Positions 50,388 to 58,990 of a stretch of DNA of 64,000 nt are shown here, in pieces; positions within the stretch are counted from its first letter, which is position 1, and every line of letters starts with the position of its first letter. The stretch is from NCBI RefSeq assembly GCF_020510705.1, contig NZ_CP075184.1, forward strand, positions 930,001 through 994,000, read 5' to 3'. Both the position numbers and the translations under genes were made by a program. The notes below the pieces were generated by a model. It was not told the DNA's origin and ran no database searches. It worked only from the letters and a program-made list of their open reading frames with translations. The DNA comes from Acidovorax radicis. GTDB lineage: Bacteria; Pseudomonadota; Gammaproteobacteria; Burkholderiales; Burkholderiaceae_C.

Positions 50388-51284
50388 ATGGCTGCCCTCA
50401 TCTGTGGTTCTCTTGCATTCGACACCATCATGACTTTTGAGGGGCGATTTGCAGAGCAAATACTGCCTGACCAGTTGCACATCCTGAATGTGTCGTTCCT
50501 GGTGCCTTCCTTGCGCCGTGATTTTGGCGGTTGTGCTGGCAATATTGCCTATAGCCTCAAGCTGCTGGGGGGGGAGCCTTTGCCCATGGCCATGCTGGGG
50601 AGTGATGGGGGTGACTACCTGCAGCGCTTGCAATCCCTGGGCATCAGTGAACACTATGTGAGCCAGGTGCAGGACACCTATACAGCCCAGGCCATGATCA
50701 TGACGGACCGGGATAATAACCAGATCACCGCGTTTCACCCTGGGGCCATGATGCAGGCGCATTTCAACCGTATCGCCCCGGATTCGGCCGTGGCGGTGGG
50801 AATTATTGCCCCTGACGGACGCGATGCCATGCTTGAGCACGCGGCACAGTTCGTTGCAGCGGGGATTCCTTTTGTATTCGATCCAGGGCAAGGCTTGCCT
50901 ATGTTCAACGGCGAAGAGCTGGCGCAATTCATCGAGCAGGCGTCTTGGGTCGCCGTGAATGACTACGAAGGGAAAATGCTGTGCGATCGCACGGGATGGA
51001 CTCTCGCCGAAATCTCTCGCAAGGTCCAAGGCCTCTTTGTGACGCTGGGGGCTGAGGGCTGTGAAGTTTGGGCTGATGGCGAGAAAACCCACGTTCCGGC
51101 AGGCGTGCCTGTGCAAGTGGTTGACCCCACAGGATGCGGCGATGCCTGGCGCGGAGCATTGCTTTTCGGGTTGGAAAGGGGCTGGTCACTGGACCGTTGC
51201 GCACAACTTGGCAACCGCATGGGAGCCCTCAAGATTGCGCAGCGAGGCCCTCAGAATTACGTGCTGGATTTCACGCCAGATTGA
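50388..51284 (+). CDS. PfkB-family carbohydrate/nucleoside kinase
   Basis: A 298-residue ribokinase-fold kinase. It begins with ICGSLAFDTIM, has GGCAGNIAYSLKLLGGEP near residue 46, and ends with the PfkB signature VDPTGCGDAWRGALLFG with the catalytic Asp. The fold and motifs resemble bacterial adenosine-kinase-like or sugar-kinase proteins seen in betaproteobacteria; the substrate is undetermined. It starts 29 bases after the DUF3426 gene and may share its transcript. Confidence 0.9.
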   Translation: MAALICGSLAFDTIMTFEGRFAEQILPDQLHILNVSFLVPSLRRDFGGCAGNIAYSLKLLGGEPLPMAMLGSDGGDYLQRLQSLGISEHYVSQVQDTYTAQAMIMTDRDNNQITAFHPGAMMQAHFNRIAPDSAVAVGIIAPDGRDAMLEHAAQFVAAGIPFVFDPGQGLPMFNGEELAQFIEQASWVAVNDYEGKMLCDRTGWTLAEISRKVQGLFVTLGAEGCEVWADGEKTHVPAGVPVQVVDPTGCGDAWRGALLFGLERGWSLDRCAQLGNRMGALKIAQRGPQNYVLDFTPD

Positions 51285-51372
51285 GGTGCAGAAGGCCGCT
51301 CATCAGTCCATCGGCGCACCCATAAGGATGGGTTGGCGGGTAAATATGCCTGATGCGACAACACCCAGTGAG

Positions 51373-51402
51373 CAAAAAAAACCCGGTGCATGGCACCGGG
51401 TT
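51373..51402 (-). terminator. Terminator of the H1-like gene
   Basis: AACCCGGTGC (51380-51389) pairs with GCACCGGGTT (51393-51402). On the minus strand the stem is followed by a T-run, 23 bases after the stop of the H1-like gene. Confidence 0.88.
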
Positions 51403-51425
51403 GAGCCTGTCATGCGAGGCTGGGC

Positions 51426-52043
51426 TTAGGGCTTGTTGCCCGTGGGGAAAGGCCATGCCGCCTGAGGATTCAGCGTGGTTTGTGCTGCAGGAGATGCCGC
51501 AGGGGCAGGCGCCTTGGGCGCTTTTTTGGCGGGAGTAGCCTTCTTTGCCGGAGCTGCTGCTGCCTTCTTGGCAGGTGCGGCCTTCTTCGCTGCTACAGCC
51601 TTTTTGGCGGGAGCGGCTTTCTTGGCCGGAGTTGCTGCCTTCTTGGCAGGAGCGGCCTTCTTCACTGCTACTGCCTTTTTGGCGGGAGCGGCTTTCTTGG
51701 CCGGAGCAGCTGCCTTCTTGGCAGGAGCGGCCTTCTTCACTGCTACAGCCTTTTTGGCGGGAGCGGCTTTCTTGGCCGGAGTTGCTGCCTTCTTGGCAGG
51801 AGCGGCCTTCTTCACTGCTACTGCCTTTTTGGTGGGAGCGGCTTTCTTGGCCGGAGCAGCTGCCTTCTTGGCAGGAGCGGCCTTCTTCGCTGCTACAGCC
51901 TTTTTGGCGGGAGCGGCTTTCTTGGCCGGAGCAGCTGCCTTCTTGGCAGGAGCGGCCTTCTTCGCTGCTACAGCCTTTTTGGCGGGAGCGGCTTTCTTCG
52001 CGGGGGCTGCCTTTTTTGCAGTCGGTTTTTTCGCAGTTGCCAT
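51426..52043 (-). CDS. Histone H1-like lysine/alanine-rich DNA-binding protein
   Basis: A 205-residue, highly basic protein made almost entirely of KKAAPAKKAA-type repeats with a 25-residue period. It closes with a distinct non-repetitive tail (TTLNPQAAWPFPTGNKP). Relatives in chlamydiae and Bordetella (HctB/BpH1) compact DNA. Of two adjacent ATGs (52046 and 52043), the second has the better distance to the AAGGAG ribosome-binding site. Repeat-number variation between strains is likely because units are 75 bp and keep frame. It should be nucleoid-associated. It is monocistronic with a strong terminator. Confidence 0.9.
   Translation of the reverse strand: MATAKKPTAKKAAPAKKAAPAKKAVAAKKAAPAKKAAAPAKKAAPAKKAVAAKKAAPAKKAAAPAKKAAPTKKAVAVKKAAPAKKAATPAKKAAPAKKAVAVKKAAPAKKAAAPAKKAAPAKKAVAVKKAAPAKKAATPAKKAAPAKKAVAAKKAAPAKKAAAAPAKKATPAKKAPKAPAPAASPAAQTTLNPQAAWPFPTGNKP
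51551..52000. repeat. 75-bp tandem repeats within the H1-like gene
   Basis: Six units with an exact 75-base period; the marker TGCTAC(A/T)GCC recurs at 51591, 51666, 51741, 51816, 51891 and 51966. Each unit encodes 25 residues. Units differ in a few positions and fall into two alternating kinds (GCTGCTACA / ACTGCTACT), suggesting past expansion of pairs. Confidence 0.9.
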
Positions 52044-52227
52044 CATGTTCTCCTTGGGTCAATTTGCAAAGAGCACTTCCTGTCTGCTATGGACAGCAAG
52101 CGATCCATGGGGATGGATAAAAACTCCAACCCCATGAACACGGAAACGCGCCACACCGCAGCGCTTCGTGGCGCAGTCAATGTGGGGCGTGGTGTAGAAA
52201 TCCATGGTGGTGTGATGCGAAAAGGCG

Positions 52228-53424
52228 CTAGTCCCAGGACAGCGCACCACCGGATTGGTATTCAATAACCCGGGTTTCAAAGAAATTGCGTTCCTTCTTC
52301 AGGTCGATCATTTCGCTCATCCACGGGAACGGGTTTTCTTCGTTCGGGAACAGTGTTTCCAGCCCGATCTGGGTCGCACGTCGATTGGCGATGTACCGCA
52401 GATAGCCCTTGAACATGGAGGCGTTCATGCCCAGCACGCCACGGGGCATGGTGTCTTCTGCGTACTTGTATTCGAGCTCGACGGCCTTCATGAAGAGGGC
52501 CTTGATCTCTTCCTTGAATTCGGCCGTCCAGAGGTGTGGGTTTTCGAGCTTGAGCTGGTTGATCAGATCGATGCCGAAGTTGCAGTGCATGGACTCGTCG
52601 CGCAGGATGTACTGGTACTGTTCGGCAGCACCGGTCATCTTGTTCTGCCGGCCCAGTGCCAGGATCTGCGTGAAGCCGACATAGAAGAACAGGCCTTCCA
52701 TCAGGCAGGCAAAGACGATCAGCGACTTGAGCAGGGTCTGGTCGTTCTCATGCGTGCCGGTATGGAAGTTTGGATCGCTGATGGCCTCGATGAACGGGAT
52801 CAGGAACTCGTCCTTGTCGCGTATCGACTGCACTTCGTTGTAGGCGTTGAAGATCTCGCCCTCGTCCAGCCCCAGCGACTCAACGATGTACTGGTAAGCG
52901 TGGGTGTGGATGGCTTCCTCGAACGCCTGGCGCAGCAGAAACTGGCGGCACTCGGGGGCCGTGATGTGGCGATAGGTGCCAAGAACAATGTTGTTGGCCG
53001 CTAGCGAATCTGCGGTGACGAAAAAGCCCAGGTTGCGCTTGATGATGCGGCGTTCATCTTCGGTGAGGCCGTTGGGGTCCTTCCACAACGCGATATCACG
53101 CGTCATGTTCACTTCTTGGGGCATCCAGTGGTTGGCGCAGGTGGCGAGGTACTTTTCCCAAGCCCATTTGTATTTGAATGGAACCAACTGGTTGACGTCG
53201 GTTTGTCCATTGATGATGCGCTTGTCTGCCGCATTGACCCGACGATGGGATGCTGTCGAAGCAGGGGCTTGGGCGCTGTCCACAGCGGGGCGGGTAGCGA
53301 TGGCAGGTGACGTTGTATCGGCAAGGAAAGACAGGGGCGGTTGTCCCGCCGGGTGGCTGTTGTTCAGACCACCGTCCCGTTGATTTTGCGATGAGGGCTT
53401 GACTTCTTCGTCCCAGGTCAGCAT
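52228..53424 (-). CDS. nrdB: Ribonucleotide reductase class Ia, beta subunit
   Basis: Small, radical-bearing subunit that activates NrdA for deoxyribonucleotide synthesis, 398 residues. The di-iron centre region is visible in [21 protein letters not shown] and later in [17 protein letters not shown]. The C-terminal tail [18 protein letters not shown] should dock into NrdA. The ATG at 53424 (MLTWDEEVK) is chosen; the longer frame to 53493 is not family-like. It follows nrdA, with a hairpin in the 135-base gap. Confidence 0.96.
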   Translation of the reverse strand: MLTWDEEVKPSSQNQRDGGLNNSHPAGQPPLSFLADTTSPAIATRPAVDSAQAPASTASHRRVNAADKRIINGQTDVNQLVPFKYKWAWEKYLATCANHWMPQEVNMTRDIALWKDPNGLTEDERRIIKRNLGFFVTADSLAANNIVLGTYRHITAPECRQFLLRQAFEEAIHTHAYQYIVESLGLDEGEIFNAYNEVQSIRDKDEFLIPFIEAISDPNFHTGTHENDQTLLKSLIVFACLMEGLFFYVGFTQILALGRQNKMTGAAEQYQYILRDESMHCNFGIDLINQLKLENPHLWTAEFKEEIKALFMKAVELEYKYAEDTMPRGVLGMNASMFKGYLRYIANRRATQIGLETLFPNEENPFPWMSEMIDLKKERNFFETRVIEYQSGGALSWD

Positions 53425-53516
53425 AGGTTTTCCAGTGTTCGGATTATGAAAGCAGTGCTGCGAAAAGAAAAGCACTGAAGCGTTATGCAGCAAGGTTTTG
53501 TTGCTTCACAGCACAT

Positions 53517-53550
53517 GCGCAACGCCTCAACTGCATGCGAGGCGTTGCGC
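53517..53550 (-). terminator. Hairpin between nrdA and nrdB
   Basis: GCGCAACGCCTC (53517-53528) is exactly complementary to GAGGCGTTGCGC (53539-53550), ten bases after the nrdA stop. There is no T-run on the nrd strand. It may dampen or process the nrdA-nrdB transcript. Confidence 0.6.
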
Positions 53551-53559
53551 GCGAAGTTT

Positions 53560-56481
53560 TTATTGGCAGGCTTCGCAACCTGGATCGTCGATGGCTGAAA
53601 ACTGAACGTCTGTGGCCGGCACTGCGGCGGTCACTTCCGGTGCGCTCGATTGGCCCTGAGCGGACGCCGAAGCGCTGTTTGTCGCGCCCTCATTGCCGGA
53701 CGAAACTGCGTTGAGTTGGCGCGTGTTCACCGTGCTCATTTCGACGTGTGTCGCACTTTGGGTGCGCAGGTAGTAAGTGGTCTTGAGGCCACGAATCCAG
53801 GCAAGCTTGTAGGTATCGTCGAGCTTCTTGCCTGATGCGCCTGCCATGTAGATATTCAGGCTCTGTGCCTGGTCGATCCATTTCTGGCGGCGTGATGCGG
53901 CTTCCACCAGCCACTGCGATTCCACCTCGAACGCGGTCGAATACAAGGCCTTGATGTCCTGCGGCACACGATCAATGGGATGCAACGAACCTTTGAAATG
54001 TTTGAGGTCCATGATCATTACGTCGTCCCACAGGCCAAGGCGCTTGAGATCCCTTACCAGCCCCCCGTTGATGACGGTGAACTCGCCCGACAGGTTGGAC
54101 TTGACCGAGAGGTTGCCGAACGATGGTTCGATCGATGCATCCACGCCGATGATGTTGGAGATCGTCGCCGTTGGGGCGATGGCAACACAGTTGGAGTTGC
54201 GCATGCCGTCCTGGGCAATCTTCTTGCGCAGAGCATCCCAGTCGAGGGAGGAAGAGCGGTCGACTTCTACATAACCACCCCGTGCACTGGCGAGCATGTC
54301 CAGCGTATCGAATGGCAGGATTCCACGGTCCCACAGCGAGCCCTTGTAGCTTGAATACTGACCCCGTTCTTTGGCCAGCTCGGTGGATGCCCAGTAGGCG
54401 TAGTAGCAGATGGCCTCCATCGACTGGTCTGCAAATTCCACAGCCGCTTGAGAGGCGTAGGGAATGCGCAGCTCATACAGGCTGTCCTGAAAGCCCATCA
54501 GGCCCAGACCGACGGGGCGATGTCGCAGGTTGGAGTCACGCGCTTTTTTGACGGCGTAGTAATTGATGTCGATCACGTTGTCCAGCATGCGCATGGCCAC
54601 GGTGATGGTCTTCTTGAGCTTGTCGTGGTCGATCTGCCCGTTTTTGATGTGCTGAAGCAGATTGACCGAGCCGAGATTGCAGACGGCGGTCTCGGTGTCG
54701 CTGGTGTTCAGCGTGATCTCGGTACAAAGGTTGGACGAGTGCACCACGCCTGCATGTTGCTGGGGCGAACGCACATTACATGCATCCTTGAACGTGATCC
54801 ATGGGTGCCCAGTCTCGAACAACATGGTCAGCATCTTTCGCCACATGTCAGTGGCTTGCACCGTTTTGGCGGGCTTGATCTCGCCACGGGCGGCCTTTTC
54901 TTCGTAGGCTACATAGGCCTTCTCGAAGTCGGCTCCGAACAGATCGTGCAGGTCGGGGACGTTGTTGGGCGAGAACAGGGTCCAGGTGCCCTTTTCCATC
55001 ACGCGGCGCATGAACAGGTCGGGAATCCAGTTGGCCGTGTTCATGTCGTGCGTGCGGCGGCGGTCGTCGCCGGTGTTCTTGCGCAGTTCCAGGAACTCTT
55101 CAATGTCGAGGTGCCAGGTTTCCAGGTAGGTGCAGACAGCGCCCTTGCGCTTGCCGCCCTGGTTCACCGCCACGGCCGTATCGTTGACCACCTTGAGGAA
55201 TGGCACCACACCTTGCGATTCGCCGTTGGTGCCTTTGATGTGGCTGCCCAGCGCACGCACGCGGGTCCAGTCGTTGCCCAGGCCGCCCGCGAACTTCGAA
55301 AGCAGCGCGTTTTCCTTGATCGACTCGTAAATGCCATCCAGGTCGTCGGGCACCGTGGTGAGGTAGCAGCTGGAGAGTTGCGAGCGCAGCGTGCCGGCGT
55401 TAAACAGGGTGGGCGTGCTCGACATGAAGTCGAAGGACGACAGCACTTCGTAGAACTCAATCGCACGGGCTTCGCGGTCGGCCTCATTCAGTGCCAAGCC
55501 CATGGCTACGCGCATGAAAAATGCCTGGGGGAGTTCGATGCGGGTCTTTTTGACGTGGAGGAAGTACCGGTCGTACAGGGTTTGCAGGCCCAGGTAGTCA
55601 AACTGTAGATCGCGGTCGGCCTTAAGGGCGGCACCCAGGCGCCGAAGGTCGAACTGCTGCTGCAGGCGTTCATCCAGCAGGTCATTCTCCACGCCCTTCT
55701 GGATGAACTGTGGGAAGTAGTCGATATAGGCTTGGCCCATATCGCTCTGGATAACGTCGCGGCCCAGGACTTCGCGCACGATGGTGTGCAGCAGCAGGCG
55801 CGCGGTGGCGTAGGTGTAGTCGGGGTCTTTCTCGATCAGCGTGCGGGCCGCCAGGATGGACGCCTTGTACACCTCGTCCATGGGTACGCCGTCATATAGG
55901 TTGCGCATGGTCTCTGCCACTATGGGGGCCGCCTGGATGTCGGCGCCCAAGTTGGCGCAGGCAGACTGGATAAGGCCCAGCAGGCGTGCTTCGTCGAGTG
56001 GAACGCGCTGGCCGAGGTCAATCACGTGCAGTGCGGGCACCGAGTGCGTTTTCTGCTCTTGCTGGTGGGCGCGCTCTTGGGTGCGGCGTTCGCGGTAGAG
56101 AACGTAGGCGCGGGCCACTTCGTGGTGGCCGCCACGCATCAGGCCGAGTTCGGCCTGGTCTTGCACGTCTTCGATGTGGAAGGTTCCGCCGCCCGGGCGT
56201 GACCGTACGAGTGCGCGCACGACGTTCTGGGTCAGCGTGTCAACGACCTCGCGCACGCTGGCGGAGGCGGCACCCTGGGTGCCATGCACGGCGAGGAAGG
56301 CCTTCATCATGGCGACGGCTATTTTCTGCGGCTCGAACGGGACAACCGAGCCGTTGCGGCGGATGATTTGATAGTGGGTCAGCGTTGCGCTACCCGGTTG
56401 TTCGGCAGGCGAGGCGTCAGCGGTCGTAGAGGGGTGACCAAGCGTGTTGGTGGTCGATGCAGGGGTCAGAGCAGCTTGCAT
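53560..56481 (-). CDS. nrdA: Ribonucleotide reductase class Ia, alpha subunit
   Basis: Large catalytic subunit reducing ribonucleoside diphosphates, 973 residues. An N-terminal ATP-cone (YQIIRRNGSVVPFEPQKI) serves allosteric control. Catalytic Cys residues lie in SSCYLTTVPDDLDG and NLCTEI, with CNLGSVNL following. A C-terminal CEAC pair is the thiol relay. I chose the ATG at 56481; a frame to 56640 would start in the operator region. The first 50 residues are low-complexity Ala/Thr. nrdB follows on the same strand. Confidence 0.96.
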   Translation of the reverse strand: MQAALTPASTTNTLGHPSTTADASPAEQPGSATLTHYQIIRRNGSVVPFEPQKIAVAMMKAFLAVHGTQGAASASVREVVDTLTQNVVRALVRSRPGGGTFHIEDVQDQAELGLMRGGHHEVARAYVLYRERRTQERAHQQEQKTHSVPALHVIDLGQRVPLDEARLLGLIQSACANLGADIQAAPIVAETMRNLYDGVPMDEVYKASILAARTLIEKDPDYTYATARLLLHTIVREVLGRDVIQSDMGQAYIDYFPQFIQKGVENDLLDERLQQQFDLRRLGAALKADRDLQFDYLGLQTLYDRYFLHVKKTRIELPQAFFMRVAMGLALNEADREARAIEFYEVLSSFDFMSSTPTLFNAGTLRSQLSSCYLTTVPDDLDGIYESIKENALLSKFAGGLGNDWTRVRALGSHIKGTNGESQGVVPFLKVVNDTAVAVNQGGKRKGAVCTYLETWHLDIEEFLELRKNTGDDRRRTHDMNTANWIPDLFMRRVMEKGTWTLFSPNNVPDLHDLFGADFEKAYVAYEEKAARGEIKPAKTVQATDMWRKMLTMLFETGHPWITFKDACNVRSPQQHAGVVHSSNLCTEITLNTSDTETAVCNLGSVNLLQHIKNGQIDHDKLKKTITVAMRMLDNVIDINYYAVKKARDSNLRHRPVGLGLMGFQDSLYELRIPYASQAAVEFADQSMEAICYYAYWASTELAKERGQYSSYKGSLWDRGILPFDTLDMLASARGGYVEVDRSSSLDWDALRKKIAQDGMRNSNCVAIAPTATISNIIGVDASIEPSFGNLSVKSNLSGEFTVINGGLVRDLKRLGLWDDVMIMDLKHFKGSLHPIDRVPQDIKALYSTAFEVESQWLVEAASRRQKWIDQAQSLNIYMAGASGKKLDDTYKLAWIRGLKTTYYLRTQSATHVEMSTVNTRQLNAVSSGNEGATNSASASAQGQSSAPEVTAAVPATDVQFSAIDDPGCEACQ

Positions 56482-56857
56482 TTGAGAGGTCCTTTGGGAG
56501 CTGTCGGGAAAGGCGAATTCAGTGCGCCGAGGGGCGTTGCGTGCGAGGAAGGTGGGAAAGGTGGGTTGCTTTCCACACGCTATAGCTAGTGGGTGTGATG
56601 GTAGCAAGACACTACCGGTAGTGTACAGCGCTATATTCACACGGCTGCTGAAGCTGTCTGTTACCAGCCGGTTTCACGCTTGTTTCGGGTCGGCTCCAAG
56701 GCCTTGTGCATGGGGCATTCCAGGGGCCAAACCTTGACTTGGCGCAGTCTCGCGGAGACTTTTGCTTCAGCAGCCGCGTGGACACGCGCTGTCCATACGG
56801 GGATGCGAGTGTCGTGGTTTGGCGCAAAGAGCGCAGAAGATTCGGGAAAACCCTTGA
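56482..56857. other. Intergenic region between ampD and nrdA
   Basis: 376 bases containing the nrdA promoter region with the NrdR box pair at 56577-56624. The part from about 56640 to 56857 holds no gene or recognised motif. Confidence 0.5.
56577..56624 (-). promoter_or_regulatory. Pair of NrdR boxes upstream of nrdA
   Basis: ACGCTATAGCTAGTGG (56577-56592) and ACACTACCGGTAGTGT (56609-56624) each keep about 12 of 16 positions of the NrdR consensus acaCwAtATaTwGtgt. They start 32 bases apart, three helical turns, the usual arrangement. The second is a perfect palindrome. They lie 96-143 bases before the nrdA start. Confidence 0.7.
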
Positions 56858-57475
56858 TTACGCGAAAGGCGGGGTTGACTTTTGCGGAAAGAGCCCCGCT
56901 TGCCACTGCAGCGCGTTTTGCAGTTCGGCCCAGTCAAAGCCCGGGCCTGGATCGCCCTTGCGGCCCGGTGCAATGTGTTCATGGCCTGCGATATGCCGAA
57001 CGGGGTAGCGTGCGGCAATGTCCTGGCAGAGCGTGGCCAGCGTGCGGTATTGCGCCGGCTCAAAGGTGAGCCCTTCCAGCCCTTCCAGCTCAATGCCGAT
57101 GGAGTCATCGTTGCAATTACTGCGGCCCCGGTAGCTGGATGGGCCCGCGTGCCAGGCGCGCTGGTCGCAATCCACAAATTGCCACAGATCCCCTGTGCGC
57201 TCGACAAAAAAATGGCTGGACACCTGAAGTCCGCGAATACGCTGAAAGTAGGGGTGTGCGTCCCAATTCAGGGTATTGGTAAAGAGCTGCTGCACAGCCC
57301 CGTTGCCATATTCGCCAGGGGGCAGGCTGATCGAATGCACCACGATCAGATCCACTGCGCCGCTTGAAACGGGGCGCTGGCCGAAGTTGGGTGAGGGCAC
57401 TCTCCGTGCCAAGCGGTGCCAGCCACCGTCCCAGGGGCTCACGCCTGCGTCCTGGATGTCATCCGATATCGTCAT
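56858..57475 (-). CDS. ampD: 1,6-anhydro-N-acetylmuramyl-L-alanine amidase
   Basis: Cytoplasmic zinc amidase that cleaves anhydromuropeptides during wall recycling, 205 residues (amidase_2 family). Zinc ligands are His in LIVVHSISLPPGEYG, His in HIAGHEHIAPGRKGDPGPGF and the following Asp; the catalytic Glu is in SIGIELEGL. The start at 57475 overlaps the end of pilR by 17 bases. Loss of AmpD derepresses AmpC-type beta-lactamases in organisms having AmpR; neither gene is visible here. Confidence 0.95.
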   Translation of the reverse strand: MTISDDIQDAGVSPWDGGWHRLARRVPSPNFGQRPVSSGAVDLIVVHSISLPPGEYGNGAVQQLFTNTLNWDAHPYFQRIRGLQVSSHFFVERTGDLWQFVDCDQRAWHAGPSSYRGRSNCNDDSIGIELEGLEGLTFEPAQYRTLATLCQDIAARYPVRHIAGHEHIAPGRKGDPGPGFDWAELQNALQWQAGLFPQKSTPPFA

Positions 57476-58979
57476 TCGGGTCTTGATCGTTCGGCGCCGC
57501 GATGTTGAGGCGGGCGATACGGTAGCGTATCTGGCGCAGGCTGATACCCAGCCTGGCGGCGGTCGCTGTGCGGTTGAAGCCAGCCTCGCGCAGGGCACGG
57601 ATCAGGATTTCACGCTCTTGTTGGTCCAGCCATGCCTGCAGGTCAGTGGGAAGGGGATCGGTACAGCCGTTGGGGGCGGAGGGCTTCGACGGGCTGTTCT
57701 GCACTGTGTCCGGGGATGCGAGCAATGTGCCTGGCGAGGCCACCATGCGTGTTCCCGCCGGTGGGTTGACCGGACGTGATGGCCAATCCACCGTCAATTC
57801 ATCGCCGTCGCTGAGGGCTACCGCGCGGTGCAGCAGGTTTTCCAGCTCCCGCACATTGCCTGTCAGTGGGTGGGCTGCAATGGCATTCAATGCGTCCTCG
57901 GTCAGTGCGGGTACGGGCATTCCGGACTCCTGCGAGATGCGTGCCAGCAAGGCGGCGCACAGCGCAGGCAGGTCATCGCGCCGCTCGCGCAACGGCGGGA
58001 TCAGGATCTCGATCACGTTGAGGCGGTAATACAGATCCTGCCGGAATCGGCCGGACTGGACATCTGCCGCGAGGTCGCGGTGGGTCGCGCTCACGATGCG
58101 CACATCCACCGTCTCCTCTTGGGTAGAGCCCAGGGGGCGCACGCTGCGCTCCTGGATCGCTCGCAGCAGCTTCGACTGCATGGCCAGGGGCAGGTCGCCG
58201 ATTTCGTCCAAAAACAGGGTGCCGCCCCGAGCGGCCTGAAAGTAGCCATCGCGGTCTTGCGACGCGCCGGTGTACGAGCCCTTACGGGCTCCGAAAAACT
58301 CGGCTTCGAGCAGATTTTCTGGAATTGCACCGCAGTTCACTGCAATCAGTGGCCCATCCGCACGCTGGCTGTGGGCGTGCAATGCCTGGGCCACGAGCTC
58401 CTTGCCGGTGCCGGACTCCCCATGAATCAGCACTGGTGCCATGCCCCGCGATACCTTGGCCACCCGCTGCTTGACGTTGCGCAGTGCCTCTGATTCACCC
58501 ACCAGCCGGTCCAGCGCTGCGCCAGAAACAGCAAGCTCGCCAGAGGCCGCCGATGGACGGCCTGGGTTGCCGGTACTGCGTGCTGCGCGCGGCGCTGGCA
58601 CGCCGCCTGTGCCTTGTATGGCGGATGCCACCACCGAGCGGAACTGCTTGAGGTCCACGGGTTTTGTCAGGTAATCAAAAGCGCCAGCGCGCAGGGCTTC
58701 CACGGCGTTCTCGGCCGACCCATAAGCGGTCATGACCACACAACGCTCCCGGCGTTGCTGATCGCGCAGGTCCTGCAGTAGCTCCATGCCAAACCCATCG
58801 GGGAGGCGCATGTCGGTGATCACGGCGTCGAACCGGTGGGCCTTGAGCTGATCGCGTGCCTCCTGCACGGTGGATGCCGTCTCCACGCGATAACCCTCGC
58901 GCAAGAGCGTGAGCTCGTACAAGGTGCGCAGATCGGGCTCGTCGTCTACAACAAGAATGGATGCGTTGGGAGCGTTCAT
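57459..58979 (-). CDS. pilR: Sigma-54-dependent response regulator (PilR type)
   Basis: A 506-residue NtrC-family regulator. A receiver domain (VVDDEPDLRTLYE, phosphoacceptor Asp in AVITDMRLPDGFG) is followed by a central AAA+ domain with GESGTGKELVAQALH. The sigma-54 contact loop is KGSYTGA, where the common form is GAFTGA. A C-terminal Fis-type helix-turn-helix reads FNRTATAARLGISLRQIRYR. It is next to the PilS-type kinase, so type IV pilin transcription is the likely target. ampD overlaps its end. Confidence 0.92.
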   Translation of the reverse strand: MNAPNASILVVDDEPDLRTLYELTLLREGYRVETASTVQEARDQLKAHRFDAVITDMRLPDGFGMELLQDLRDQQRRERCVVMTAYGSAENAVEALRAGAFDYLTKPVDLKQFRSVVASAIQGTGGVPAPRAARSTGNPGRPSAASGELAVSGAALDRLVGESEALRNVKQRVAKVSRGMAPVLIHGESGTGKELVAQALHAHSQRADGPLIAVNCGAIPENLLEAEFFGARKGSYTGASQDRDGYFQAARGGTLFLDEIGDLPLAMQSKLLRAIQERSVRPLGSTQEETVDVRIVSATHRDLAADVQSGRFRQDLYYRLNVIEILIPPLRERRDDLPALCAALLARISQESGMPVPALTEDALNAIAAHPLTGNVRELENLLHRAVALSDGDELTVDWPSRPVNPPAGTRMVASPGTLLASPDTVQNSPSKPSAPNGCTDPLPTDLQAWLDQQEREILIRALREAGFNRTATAARLGISLRQIRYRIARLNIAAPNDQDPNDDIG

Positions 58980-58990
58980 GGCAATGCGGT

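Noticed and set aside
51551..52000. CRISPR-like array
   Set aside because: Repeats have no unique spacers, keep reading frame and encode a lysine/alanine protein.
52148..52174. GCGCCAC / GTGGCGC hairpin between nrdB and the H1-like gene
   Set aside because: Seven-base stem with 13-base loop and no T-run; no role can be supported.
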